A stretch of 64,000 nt of DNA from JANOXC01 sp031418215 (lineage in GTDB: Bacteria > Bacteroidota > Bacteroidia > AKYH767-A > OLB10). Positions 1-7,333 of the stretch are shown here, piece after piece (the stretch's first letter is position 1; each line of letters starts with the position of its first letter). Made by a program: the position numbers and the translations under genes. Under the pieces are notes generated by a model. The model did no database searches. It worked only from the letters and a program-made list of their open reading frames with translations, and had not been told where the DNA came from. The stretch lies in NCBI GenBank assembly GCA_031418215.1, contig JANOXC010000119.1, positions 1-64,000 on the forward strand, read 5' to 3'.

Positions 1-549
1 ATGCAATTTGCCTTTGATCCTTCTTGGGAAAAAAATTAAATTTTTATCCCAAATAAATATTTTTTTTCCTTGTTTTTCTAAAAGTCGATCATGTTCATTA
101 AATCGGAGATATTTCTCATTAATTGCACCTTGAGCTTCCGCAAGATGGCTGAACTCATCATAGGTAATACAGGGTACTATAATACCACATTTATCAAAAC
201 TTTTCAGATCCTTTGAAACAGCCAGCGCACCATGAGCATTCACACCATCATACGCCGTATATGAAAGATAGTAAAGATCATCTATCCTAACAATTCTGGG
301 ATCTTCTACCCCATGTGATTCATATTCGAACTGAGGAAAAAGAAGTGGAATATCTAAACGAAATTCAACCTTCATCGGTTCACTTAGTTTGCAGTATCCG
401 ACACTGGAATAATTTCCCTTGCTCACTGCTCGATAGAATAAATGTATACTCTTGCCATCACTAATAACAGCAGGATTTAAAACCCCTTCATTTTCGAAAC
501 CTTTGTCGGTTTTTTGCAGTAATATTCCTAACTTATTTACTTCTACCAT
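1..549 (-). CDS. GH130-like glycoside phosphorylase/hydrolase, N-terminal 183 residues (cut by window edge)
   Basis: The first 183 codons are present, starting at the ATG complementary to 547-549, and the gene runs off the left edge. The protein has the five-bladed-propeller family pattern of GH130: NPAVISDG at residues 25-32, FYRAV near 38-42, GVEDPR at 80-85 and YTAYDG at 97-102. The Asp in GVEDPR sits in the sugar-binding face in characterised mannoside phosphorylases and mannosidases of this family. No signal peptide is seen, so a cytoplasmic enzyme acting on beta-mannosides or related oligosaccharides is inferred. The subfamily cannot be told because the C-terminal half is missing. GH43/GH32-like propellers are the alternative; the spacing of motifs favours GH130. 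Confidence 0.8.
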   Translation of the reverse strand, partial: MVEVNKLGILLQKTDKGFENEGVLNPAVISDGKSIHLFYRAVSKGNYSSVGYCKLSEPMKVEFRLDIPLLFPQFEYESHGVEDPRIVRIDDLYYLSYTAYDGVNAHGALAVSKDLKSFDKCGIIVPCITYDEFSHLAEAQGAINEKYLRFNEHDRLLEKQGKKIFIWDKNLIFFPRRIKGKLH

Positions 550-633
550 AGCTATTTGTCAAAAGGTAAAAGTGCTAATGAATCAAAACAAATACCTTAT
601 ATAACTAAGTTAATAACTTACATTATTCACACC

Positions 634-828
634 TTATGACTCATCCTTTGTAGTGCGTATTAATCCTATTCCGGCAATAAAAAATACTAATCCAAGTAAG
701 CCATACATCACTAATGCCCTTACATCCTTACCGGCACCATTGGTATTAACAAATAAAATGGCCACATAAATAAGTCCACAAATTCCAAGCAAGGTTAAAA
801 TGGATCCAAAAATTCTCTTAATGTTCAT
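634..828 (-). CDS. Small two-helix membrane protein
   Basis: About 64 residues from the ATG at 826-828; an in-frame ATG 18 codons upstream (882) exists, but the first residues it would add are polar and unlike a membrane-protein start, so the shorter form is preferred. Two hydrophobic segments (about residues 7-28 and 37-57) flank a short polar loop containing NTNGAGKD, and the protein ends in a charged tail RTTKDES. I recognise the general pattern of a small conserved Bacteroidota membrane protein of unknown function, without a named family. It lies between the GH130-like gene and the flavin oxidoreductase, all on the same strand. Confidence 0.75.
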   Translation of the reverse strand: MNIKRIFGSILTLLGICGLIYVAILFVNTNGAGKDVRALVMYGLLGLVFFIAGIGLIRTTKDES

Positions 829-914
829 ATTACATTGAAATAATTTGTTACTTATATAAAAGTTATCTGGAAATTCAATCAATTCAGTTCCATCAGAACC
901 GGAACAATTCTAAT

Positions 915-1586
915 TTAAAATGATTCTTTAATAATGTTTTCAGTCCGTACATTCATCGCATCAAGATGCGCTTCAATTGTCTTCATCATTGGAGGAGGAC
1001 CGCATAAATAATAATACTGAAGCTCTTCAGAACTGTTATCGATTATCAACTTTTCTGTGATAAATCCGAATTCATACAAATGAGATTTTTCTTCTGATAA
1101 AACATTAATAAAATTATGGTGCAGTAAATTTTTAAATTCTTGTTCATTAATAATATCGGCCTTTAATTTATTTCCAAAAATCAATTTATTTCCTCCAACC
1201 TGATCTTTAGATTTCAAGTAACGGAAAATGGAAATGAACGGTGTTATCCCTGCCCCTGCGGCAATAAATAATCCCTCTCCTCTATAGCCGATACTTCCAA
1301 AAACATCATTCAATAGCAACTGATCTCCTGTTTTAAGCAGAAGTATCTCATTAGTAACACCGTTATGCGATGGATAGGTCTTGATCGTAAACTCCAGATA
1401 ATCATTCTCAGGTATGGAAGTAAATGTGAAAGGTTTTTTCTTCTTATCCCACCCCGGTTTATTGATGGAAACTTCCGTAGCCTGACCGGGAAAGTATCTA
1501 AACTGATAAGGTTTATCAGTTGTTAGACGCACTACATCATGTGTAATATTTTCAATTGTTCTAATTACAACTCCCATTTCCTTCAT
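915..1586 (-). CDS. FNR-type FAD/NAD(P) oxidoreductase domain protein
   Basis: A 223-residue stand-alone ferredoxin-reductase-type flavoprotein. The FAD-binding barrel carries PFTFTS at residues 52-57 (the RxYS/T-type flavin motif with its Arg replaced). The nicotinamide-binding half shows GAGITPF at 111-117 and CGPPPMM at 195-201, whose Cys and Gly-Pro lie next to the nicotinamide in characterised relatives. There is no attached 2Fe-2S or haem domain, so electrons must pass to a separate partner, which is not evident nearby. The size matches flavodoxin/ferredoxin reductases. The physiological acceptor is unknown. It sits in a minus-strand series of small genes and could belong to a stress-related set; that is inference from context. 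Confidence 0.85.
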   Translation of the reverse strand: MKEMGVVIRTIENITHDVVRLTTDKPYQFRYFPGQATEVSINKPGWDKKKKPFTFTSIPENDYLEFTIKTYPSHNGVTNEILLLKTGDQLLLNDVFGSIGYRGEGLFIAAGAGITPFISIFRYLKSKDQVGGNKLIFGNKLKADIINEQEFKNLLHHNFINVLSEEKSHLYEFGFITEKLIIDNSSEELQYYYLCGPPPMMKTIEAHLDAMNVRTENIIKESF

Positions 1587-1633
1587 TCAATACCCATTTA
1601 AAACAATATCTAACAAGTAAACAAAAAGTAAAT

Positions 1634-1939
1634 TTAAGAGGTTAGCGTATGCGGCAATTTCTTTAATAAATGAGTGTCACCAATAACATCATAGGTTGAT
1701 TTCATTTCATGCCTTACCCATTTATCAAACAAATACTCATTTTGTTCACATAAAGTGCATTTTCTTGAAGCTTTAAAATCGTAGCAATCTCCATTTTCCT
1801 TGATCCAGTTAGTATAATCTTTATACTTCCAACTATGACCAACTATCTTACAGATGGTTGACATTGATTTTTTCAATATCCCCGGATGGCTATTAAATTC
1901 CGGACTTTTTTCAGGTCTTAATAAAGATAAGAGTAACAT
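1634..1939 (-). CDS. Small Cys/His protein, possible zinc site
   Basis: A 101-residue protein of unknown function. A conserved-looking core runs from residue 30 to 70: Cys30, GHSW with His35, then RKCTLCE with Cys61 and Cys64 and NEYLF after it. The spacing C-x4-H ... C-x2-C resembles the metal-binding arrangement of small prokaryotic Zn-ribbon-like proteins annotated as DUF1660, although this is recalled family knowledge and not checked. An internal Met26 (SMSTICK) is a plausible shorter start that would leave the core intact. No signal peptide or membrane segment. Neighbours are other small minus-strand genes. Confidence 0.65.
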   Translation of the reverse strand: MLLLSLLRPEKSPEFNSHPGILKKSMSTICKIVGHSWKYKDYTNWIKENGDCYDFKASRKCTLCEQNEYLFDKWVRHEMKSTYDVIGDTHLLKKLPHTLTS

Positions 1940-1981
1940 GGTTATTCATTTTTAAATTTGTAATTATTTTTTCTACTGGTG

Positions 1982-2233
1982 TTAATCATAACGTTCATCC
2001 GATATATAATCCTGACTTCCATAATTCAAATTCAGAATATCCACACTATTCTTAATTTGCTCCTCAGCTGCTTTTTGTTCTACAGGAATCCATTCAATTT
2101 TTTCCACAGTTTCGGATTGCAAATTATCAGGTTGACCGGAATTTGAATCCTTATTACTGCTTTCCCCGTTTTCAGGAAGATTCAGCTTACTATTGAATAT
2201 GATCCTGTATTGATTCGAGATGGCCCTTTTCAT
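1982..2233 (-). CDS. Hypothetical small acidic/polar protein
   Basis: An 83-residue ORF with no family I recognise. The middle (residues 18-45) is rich in Asn, Ser, Gln and Glu and is probably disordered; a short segment around EKIEWIPVEQK looks like the most structured part. No Cys, membrane helix or signal peptide. The base composition is like its neighbours and it lies 42 bases from the Cys/His protein on the same strand, which supports it as a real gene, but coding status rests mainly on length and context. Confidence 0.5.
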   Translation of the reverse strand: MKRAISNQYRIIFNSKLNLPENGESSNKDSNSGQPDNLQSETVEKIEWIPVEQKAAEEQIKNSVDILNLNYGSQDYISDERYD

Positions 2234-2500
2234 ATTTTTCAGATGGATTTAATTAGTAAATTTTCAATGCATAAAGATCAGTCGGTTGTAAGATATCTGC
2301 ATTACATAAATTACGAAACATTTTACATAATTCTCACATAATTTATACTGGTTTACTAAACACAATTTATATTTTCCCTTAACTTCAAGTGGTTGAAAAG
2401 AAAAATAGCAGATTAAAAAATTATTAAAATATACTAAGTTTTATTATAAAATATTTTTTTTTCGAAAGCTGATATATTTTATTTATGCTTAAATTGAAAA

Positions 2501-2659
2501 TTAATTATATTGGCTCTTCCCTTGCATGATACTGACTAAAACTGCAACTGCGGCTATGATCAGCAATACGTGTATAAAAGATCCCATGTTGAGTGCTAAA
2601 TATCCTATCCCCCAAATAAGGAACAATAAAAAAGCGACGAGGTACAATAAATTCCCCAT
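2501..2659 (-). CDS. lmo0937-family small membrane protein
   Basis: A 52-residue ORF starting at the ATG complementary to 2657-2659 and ending with TAA at 2501-2503. The sequence opens MGNLLYLVAF, has two hydrophobic segments (about residues 4-23 and 28-44), a central LNMGSF turn and a short polar tail GKSQYN. The MGxLLYxVAxxLxxxWxxG opening is the pattern of the lmo0937-type small membrane proteins (DUF5670), which are widespread in Bacteroidota and some Firmicutes and have no established role. It is too short for most automated ORF cut-offs. Confidence 0.85.
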   Translation of the reverse strand: MGNLLYLVAFLLFLIWGIGYLALNMGSFIHVLLIIAAVAVLVSIMQGKSQYN

Positions 2660-2713
2660 TGTATGTTAATTAAACCTAAATCAATTTCAATGTTATTACA
2701 ATAGCAAAAGCTG

Positions 2714-2914
2714 CTAATAAGAGTTATTATCTTTTACAGGTTTTTCTGTGTTCTCATCAGCAATCCTTTCTTCTTTAGCGGTCTTGACTTTTGAAGAAAT
2801 AACTTTTTTATTACCATCCTTCTTTAATAAAGCAGCAATCCTTGCCTGAACCATTTCCTTTCTTGACCTCCATTCAAAGGCCTCTGGCATGGCATCTAAG
2901 GTTAAATCTTTCAT
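2714..2914 (-). CDS. Hypothetical small highly charged protein
   Basis: A 66-residue ORF, no family recognised. The N-terminal third contains an amphipathic stretch (EAFEWRSRKEMVQARIAALL, about residues 11-30) and the rest is Lys/Glu-rich with alternating charge, as in small Bacteroidota stress-associated or nucleoid-binding peptides. Lacks Cys, membrane segments or signal peptide. It precedes the lmo0937-type gene by 54 bases on the same strand. Coding status is likely but not certain. Confidence 0.5.
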   Translation of the reverse strand: MKDLTLDAMPEAFEWRSRKEMVQARIAALLKKDGNKKVISSKVKTAKEERIADENTEKPVKDNNSY

Positions 2915-3116
2915 TGTGATATTCTTCGATTTTTCAATTATTCAGCAAAAGTGGATAAAACGCCTTAATTTCAACTTATATAATACTCAATAAAAGTTAC
3001 AACATTTACTGATACAATTTATTCAAAACAAATAACTAGCTGAAGAAAATAATTATTAAACGGAAGAAATCAGAAAAGAAGAAAAACGGTGGATTACCTT
3101 ATTTTGATGTTAAAGT

Positions 3117-3677
3117 TTATAAATTTTCAATTGCAGTAAGCCTTTTGTGTTTAATTTTCTTAAAAAAGGAAGGAGTCAAACTTGTAATCTTTTTAAATTG
3201 ATTTGATAAATGCGCTACGCTGCTGTAATGCAATTTCCATGCTATTTCTGAAAGCGTCAACTCATTATAGACCAACAATTCCTTCACACGTTCAATTTTA
3301 TGAGTAATAATGTAATGCTCAATAGTTGTTCCTGTGACTTCAGAGAATAGATTTGACAAATAGGTATAATCATAATCCATTTTCTTACTTAGAAAATCAG
3401 AAAAATTAGTCTTGGGTAATTCATCGGCATAATGAACCATTTCCACCACGATATTCTTAATCCTTTCAATAATAATACTTTTTTTATCTTCCATCAATTC
3501 CAGGCCCGATTTCAACAGATTAGTCCTCAGCTGAACCTTCTGTTGATCTGTTAAGCCGACTTTGAGCTCTACTTCTCCCAATTCCACCATACCGTAATGT
3601 ATTCCAAGATTATCTAACTCGGATTTTACCAGCATTTTGCAACGGATACTTACCATGTTTTTAATGAAAATCTTCAT
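3117..3677 (-). CDS. AraC-type transcription regulator with HMA-like N-terminal domain
   Basis: A 186-residue DNA-binding regulator. Residues about 88-174 form an AraC/XylS double helix-turn-helix: the first HTH around DYTYLSNLFSEVTG and the second around LTLSEIAWKLHYSSVAHLSNQFKK, with the conserved TPSFF near 168-172. The first 40 residues look like a ferredoxin-fold heavy-metal-associated domain (MVSIRCKM at 8-15, then a V-E-L-G-E-V strand), but where CxxC is expected there is Ser10 and Cys13, so metal binding is doubtful. It has no sugar- or cupin-type sensor domain. It is the only regulator near the small-gene cluster at 1-2914 and may control it; that is inference. Confidence 0.85.
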   Translation of the reverse strand: MKIFIKNMVSIRCKMLVKSELDNLGIHYGMVELGEVELKVGLTDQQKVQLRTNLLKSGLELMEDKKSIIIERIKNIVVEMVHYADELPKTNFSDFLSKKMDYDYTYLSNLFSEVTGTTIEHYIITHKIERVKELLVYNELTLSEIAWKLHYSSVAHLSNQFKKITSLTPSFFKKIKHKRLTAIENL

Positions 3678-3869
3678 GCCTTATCCAATAACCTATCATT
3701 CTAGTAAAAAACTCAATTTATAACAATAAATAAAATACAAATTTAATCGCATTTTAAAAATAACGTTTGAAAAAAACATGAAATTTATCATATTATTCCT
3801 GAACTTTATATCATTTGTCAGTCATTTCAGGTATTAAAAATTGAAAAAACAACGAAAAGTTAATACTAA

Positions 3870-4313
3870 TCATGCAATCAATCTCCTGTGATAATTTATT
3901 TGCCCTAAATGATAATCAAGATGTGCCATCAAATGAAGCAACATATGCACTGTAGTAACACGCTCTCCATGTTTTTCAAGCGGATATATTTTACCCATAT
4001 CTTCTTCCTTAATACTATCAAAAGTTTGACCCACAATTATTATTGCTTTATCGATCGTAGCTATCATCTCATTCCGTGGAACATTTCTTAAACTAAATTC
4101 CAAATCTCTTTCTCTTATAAATCCGGAATTGCCTAAGGTGGCACCAATAAAATGATTGAGGTTGCCAACAAGGTGTAAACATAAGGTCCCTGCAGAATTG
4201 TTTATACCAGTTGGTATTTTCCAAATATCAGTTTCCGAGGAATAAAGCGAAATCTCTTCTTTAAGCTTATTCAAGTCTCTAATGAAAAAATGTTTCAGTG
4301 TTTGTGCTAGCAT
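3870..4313 (-). CDS. DinB-superfamily protein (DUF1572-like)
   Basis: About 147 residues from the ATG at 4311-4313 (an alternative ATG 10 codons upstream, at 4343, adds only KVLTYNHFN-type polar residues). It has the four-helix DinB/YfiT pattern: an early HLVGNLNHF segment and a late helix with HMLLHLMAHLDYHLGQINYHRR, whose spaced His residues are the usual divalent-metal ligands of this superfamily. DinB-fold proteins include thiol-dependent transferases (bacillithiol/mycothiol) and many of unknown activity; the substrate cannot be assigned. It is transcribed away from the cyclase gene at 4433 from a shared upstream region. Confidence 0.8.
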   Translation of the reverse strand: MLAQTLKHFFIRDLNKLKEEISLYSSETDIWKIPTGINNSAGTLCLHLVGNLNHFIGATLGNSGFIRERDLEFSLRNVPRNEMIATIDKAIIIVGQTFDSIKEEDMGKIYPLEKHGERVTTVHMLLHLMAHLDYHLGQINYHRRLIA

Positions 4314-4432
4314 GTTAAAGTGGTTATAAGTTAAAACTTTCAAATAAATATAAAATGTAAAATATTTAATTTTAATTTAAGAGAAAGCCCTTGCAATTGA
4401 TTTGTAAAAATAATTAATATTGTGATTACAAA

Positions 4433-5071
4433 ATGACAAAAAACCCCTGGATTGATATTACAGTATGTATTGAAGATGGCATGGTCTACTGGCCGGGTGA
4501 TATTTCTGTCAGAATAACCAAAGCTGCTACCATGGAGCAGGATAAGGTAAATGTTACCAGCCTGCAGCTGAGTGCGCATACTTCCACTCATTTGGATGCC
4601 CCACTTCACTTTATCAAGGATGGCAATGATGTTACTAAAATATCACTTGAGGCACTCATTGGCGTAGCGAGGGTGATTGAAATCAGTAATGAAAGGGAAA
4701 TCACCATAGAAGCGATTAAAGAAATTCCTATCAATAAAGGCGATAGGCTTCTTTTTAAAACACGTCATTCATCTGTTGATTGGTCGAAACAACCATTTCA
4801 GGAAGATTATGTTTACCTCTCAGAAGAAGCCGCTAATTATCTAGCTGAAAAGGAAATTGCATGTATTGGCATTGATTATTTATCGATTGCCGAATTTGGC
4901 AACGGTGCTGTTGTTCATCAGATTTTATTAAAAAAGAACATTGTGATTATAGAAGGGTTAAAATTGACAGGTATTGATGAAGGACTTTATGATATGATCT
5001 GTCTTCCTTTAAAAATTAAACATGCAGATGGTTCTCCTGCACGGGTTGTGATACGTAAAATAGAAAATTAA
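4433..5071 (+). CDS. Cyclase-family hydrolase (kynurenine formamidase-like)
   Basis: A 212-residue protein of the cyclase family (PF04199). The signature HxxTHxDxPxH is present at residues 49-59 (HTSTHLDAPLH) and supplies the metal ligands known in kynurenine formamidase KynB and isatin hydrolase. A second conserved part, GIDYLSIAEFG near 144-154 and VIIEGLKL near 178-185, matches the family. It acts in the cytoplasm (no signal peptide). Substrate is uncertain: arylformylamine or another cyclic amide/ester. No tryptophan-catabolism genes lie nearby, so a KynB role is not supported by context. The start is 10 bases after a TAATATTG box at 4415-4422. Confidence 0.85.
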   Translation: MTKNPWIDITVCIEDGMVYWPGDISVRITKAATMEQDKVNVTSLQLSAHTSTHLDAPLHFIKDGNDVTKISLEALIGVARVIEISNEREITIEAIKEIPINKGDRLLFKTRHSSVDWSKQPFQEDYVYLSEEAANYLAEKEIACIGIDYLSIAEFGNGAVVHQILLKKNIVIIEGLKLTGIDEGLYDMICLPLKIKHADGSPARVVIRKIEN

Positions 5072-5095
5072 ATTTAGTGAGATAAATCTATTTTC

Positions 5096-5827
5096 CTATA
5101 GCCCTTCTGCTACTAATTCAGAATATTGAAACTGTTCCATCACTTCCGGCACATTGTTATTTTCCGTTCTTGAAGTGATGCGTTTGGTAATTGAATAGGC
5201 TTCCATTAATGATTCATCAAACGGCTTCATAAATGACGTAACCTCCTCCTTGGAAAGATTTGGCTTGATCCAATCCAATTCCTTTTCTAAAGGAAGAATC
5301 AAAGGCATTCTTTTTTTACTGTTATGAATTTTCGACAGCAATGGATTGGCAACTGTTGTAAGTATAGAAAAGGAGCTAATGATTTCCCCTGTTTCTTTAT
5401 CCGTCCAATGATCATAAATGCCGGCTAATGAAAACACTTCTTTGCTTTTTAAGAAAATATAAAATGGAAATTTCTTTTTTCCGATTGTGTGCCATTCAAA
5501 AAAACCGGTAACCGGCACAAGACACCTGTTTCTAGCAATTGCATTACGAAATGAAGGCTTTTGAAAAGCTGTAACTGCCACGCAATTTGGAGTCATCAGA
5601 CTTATTTTAGCTGCATCCTCCTTTGTCTTTGCCCAGTGAGGGATAAGACCCCAAGTATAAAAATTAATAGTCCTTTCCGCCCGTTGGGTCACCACAGGCC
5701 AATGCGGATGTAAAAATGCCGATACATGATAAACATGCTTGAATAAATCACCTTGTGGAAATTGTGCATTATATCTTTTAGACATTTTCTCTGCACGCTT
5801 TTCAAGTACCTGTATATTGTAGCACAT
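5096..5827 (-). CDS. SRAP/YedK-HMCES family abasic-site crosslinking protein
   Basis: A 243-residue SOS-response-associated peptidase-type protein. It starts Met-Cys, so that Cys2 becomes the N-terminal nucleophile after Met removal, which forms the thiazolidine crosslink with abasic sites in single-stranded DNA in YedK and HMCES. Other active-site residues by family comparison are Asn81 (TPNCVAVT), Glu111 (GFFEWH) and His168 (KIHNSKKRMP). The region after Asn81 departs from the usual NARxET pattern. The length agrees with the family (about 220-250). The gene stands alone and is convergent with the cyclase gene, with 24 bases between the two ends. Confidence 0.9.
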   Translation of the reverse strand: MCYNIQVLEKRAEKMSKRYNAQFPQGDLFKHVYHVSAFLHPHWPVVTQRAERTINFYTWGLIPHWAKTKEDAAKISLMTPNCVAVTAFQKPSFRNAIARNRCLVPVTGFFEWHTIGKKKFPFYIFLKSKEVFSLAGIYDHWTDKETGEIISSFSILTTVANPLLSKIHNSKKRMPLILPLEKELDWIKPNLSKEEVTSFMKPFDESLMEAYSITKRITSRTENNNVPEVMEQFQYSELVAEGL

Positions 5828-5998
5828 CTTGCAAAGTTAAATTGATTATTGTCATTAAAAAAACAATGAACTTCCTTAATCAAGCATTGTTCACCCCAAA
5901 AAACATAACTCGAAGTGGTATTCATTTTTTTGAAATATCTTTACCTTACTTTAAAGTTACAAACTTTATTAATTATAACCAATTTGACTATTTGATTT

Positions 5999-7252
5999 AT
6001 GCTGAAATTGAACAATATCATTTTAATAACATTAATTAATCTTTTGACTACGAATACCCAAGCTCAACAACGATTGATTACGGGCAACATAAGTGATGCA
6101 GCTACAAAAGAGCCATTGCCCTATGCAACAATATCTTTAAAAAAGCAATTGATTGGCACCATCAGTAATGAATCAGGAAATTTTGATTTTTATATTCCTT
6201 CCGATTTGGTAAATGATACCTTGACAATCAGTTCGCTTGGATATAAGCCTGTAATGTTTGTCCTGAGTGCGATTACCCAACCATTAATGGTTCGCTTGCA
6301 ATCAAGTATGGTTGATGTAAAGGAAATTCAAATCCGGCCCTTGCCTCCAACCTACTACATCAAACAAGCCATTTTAAGCATTAAGGCAAATTATCCTAAT
6401 TCTCCCTTTCAAACAGAAGCTTATTACCGCGAAAAAGTAACAGAAAACAATGCATTAATCGATTTTAATGAGGCAATTTTTCGAACTTATTACCAAAACT
6501 ATACAGATACAGCAACAAAAAACCAACACCAATTACTAATTTTTCAACAAGCAGATGAAAAAAAGAAAATTGCATTTATGAGTGAACAAAATAAAAAGAA
6601 AAAAGAAAAGCAAAAAAAGAAAGGTGGTGATAAAGAAGAAAAGGAAAGTATATCAATTAGCGGATTAGGCGGCGGTCCTGAAACAATTTTAAGTCTTGAT
6701 ATAGTTCGTGATAAAGAACCATTCCTGGACAGTACTACTTTCAAATATTACAATTATTCATTCGCCCCGTCATCCTCTTATCAGAATAAAGAACTGATGG
6801 TAATCGATTTTAAATCAAGGCGAGTGCTTGATCATGTAAAAATGGAAGGGAAAATTTATTTAGATGTTGAATCGAATGCCATTGTGAACATCGAATACAA
6901 GGGTCGTTTTATTATTCCTGTGTTAATTAAGCCTCTTCTCTTTTTATATGGTTTAGATATAGACAATCCCATTATCAGCAAGAAACTAGAATACCAAGGG
7001 GTTAATAATAAATGGTACCCAAAAAATATTCAAGTTAATATAAGTGCTGATCTAACCAAGAAACACTGGTTTAAAGAAAATGAACATTCAACTTTTGAAG
7101 CGGAAGGTATTTTCAATGTAAATAAATTGAAAACTGAAAAGGCGATTGCAATAGATCCCTCGAAGAGATTCGATTCCAAGAAACCATTAAAGGATCAGGT
7201 TCACAATGACGAAGGTAATACCTGGTCAGGTATCAATATAATTAAAAAATAA
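5999..7252 (+). CDS. Exported carboxypeptidase-regulatory-like domain protein
   Basis: A 417-residue exported protein. Residues 1-22 form a signal peptide ending TNTQAQQ. Residues about 25-105 are a CarboxypepD_reg-like beta-sandwich (ITGNISDAATKEPLPYATISL, then G-T-I-S-N-E-S-G-N-F and a DTLTISSLGYK strand). This module occurs at the N-terminus of TonB receptors and many Bacteroidota envelope proteins. The remainder (about 110-417) resembles the DUF5686-like/periplasmic part of such proteins but lacks a barrel. A very Lys-rich segment (about residues 198-215) interrupts it. No enzymatic motif is seen. The gene ends in a strong shared terminator with the giant gene. Confidence 0.75.
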   Translation: MLKLNNIILITLINLLTTNTQAQQRLITGNISDAATKEPLPYATISLKKQLIGTISNESGNFDFYIPSDLVNDTLTISSLGYKPVMFVLSAITQPLMVRLQSSMVDVKEIQIRPLPPTYYIKQAILSIKANYPNSPFQTEAYYREKVTENNALIDFNEAIFRTYYQNYTDTATKNQHQLLIFQQADEKKKIAFMSEQNKKKKEKQKKKGGDKEEKESISISGLGGGPETILSLDIVRDKEPFLDSTTFKYYNYSFAPSSSYQNKELMVIDFKSRRVLDHVKMEGKIYLDVESNAIVNIEYKGRFIIPVLIKPLLFLYGLDIDNPIISKKLEYQGVNNKWYPKNIQVNISADLTKKHWFKENEHSTFEAEGIFNVNKLKTEKAIAIDPSKRFDSKKPLKDQVHNDEGNTWSGINIIKK

Positions 7253-7274
7253 CAAGGCTTTTTTATAAAATTAA

Positions 7275-7300
7275 TAGCCCGGGAATTATTTCCCGGGCTA
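7275..7300. terminator. Bidirectional hairpin terminator
   Basis: A perfect 11-bp inverted repeat TAGCCCGGGAA / TTCCCGGGCTA closes on a 4-base loop TTAT. It lies between the convergent ends of the carboxypeptidase-regulatory-like gene (7252) and the giant gene (7334). The minus-strand side is followed by TTAATTTTAT, so it can end transcription of the giant gene; the plus side has no U-run but the stem is G+C-rich. Confidence 0.85.
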
Positions 7301-7333
7301 CTAATGAAACAAGATTTGATTTATTCAAAATTT

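Noticed and set aside
4340..4609. Minus-strand ORF of 89 codons opposite the cyclase gene
   Set aside because: Overlaps the start of a strongly supported plus-strand gene and has no recognisable pattern.
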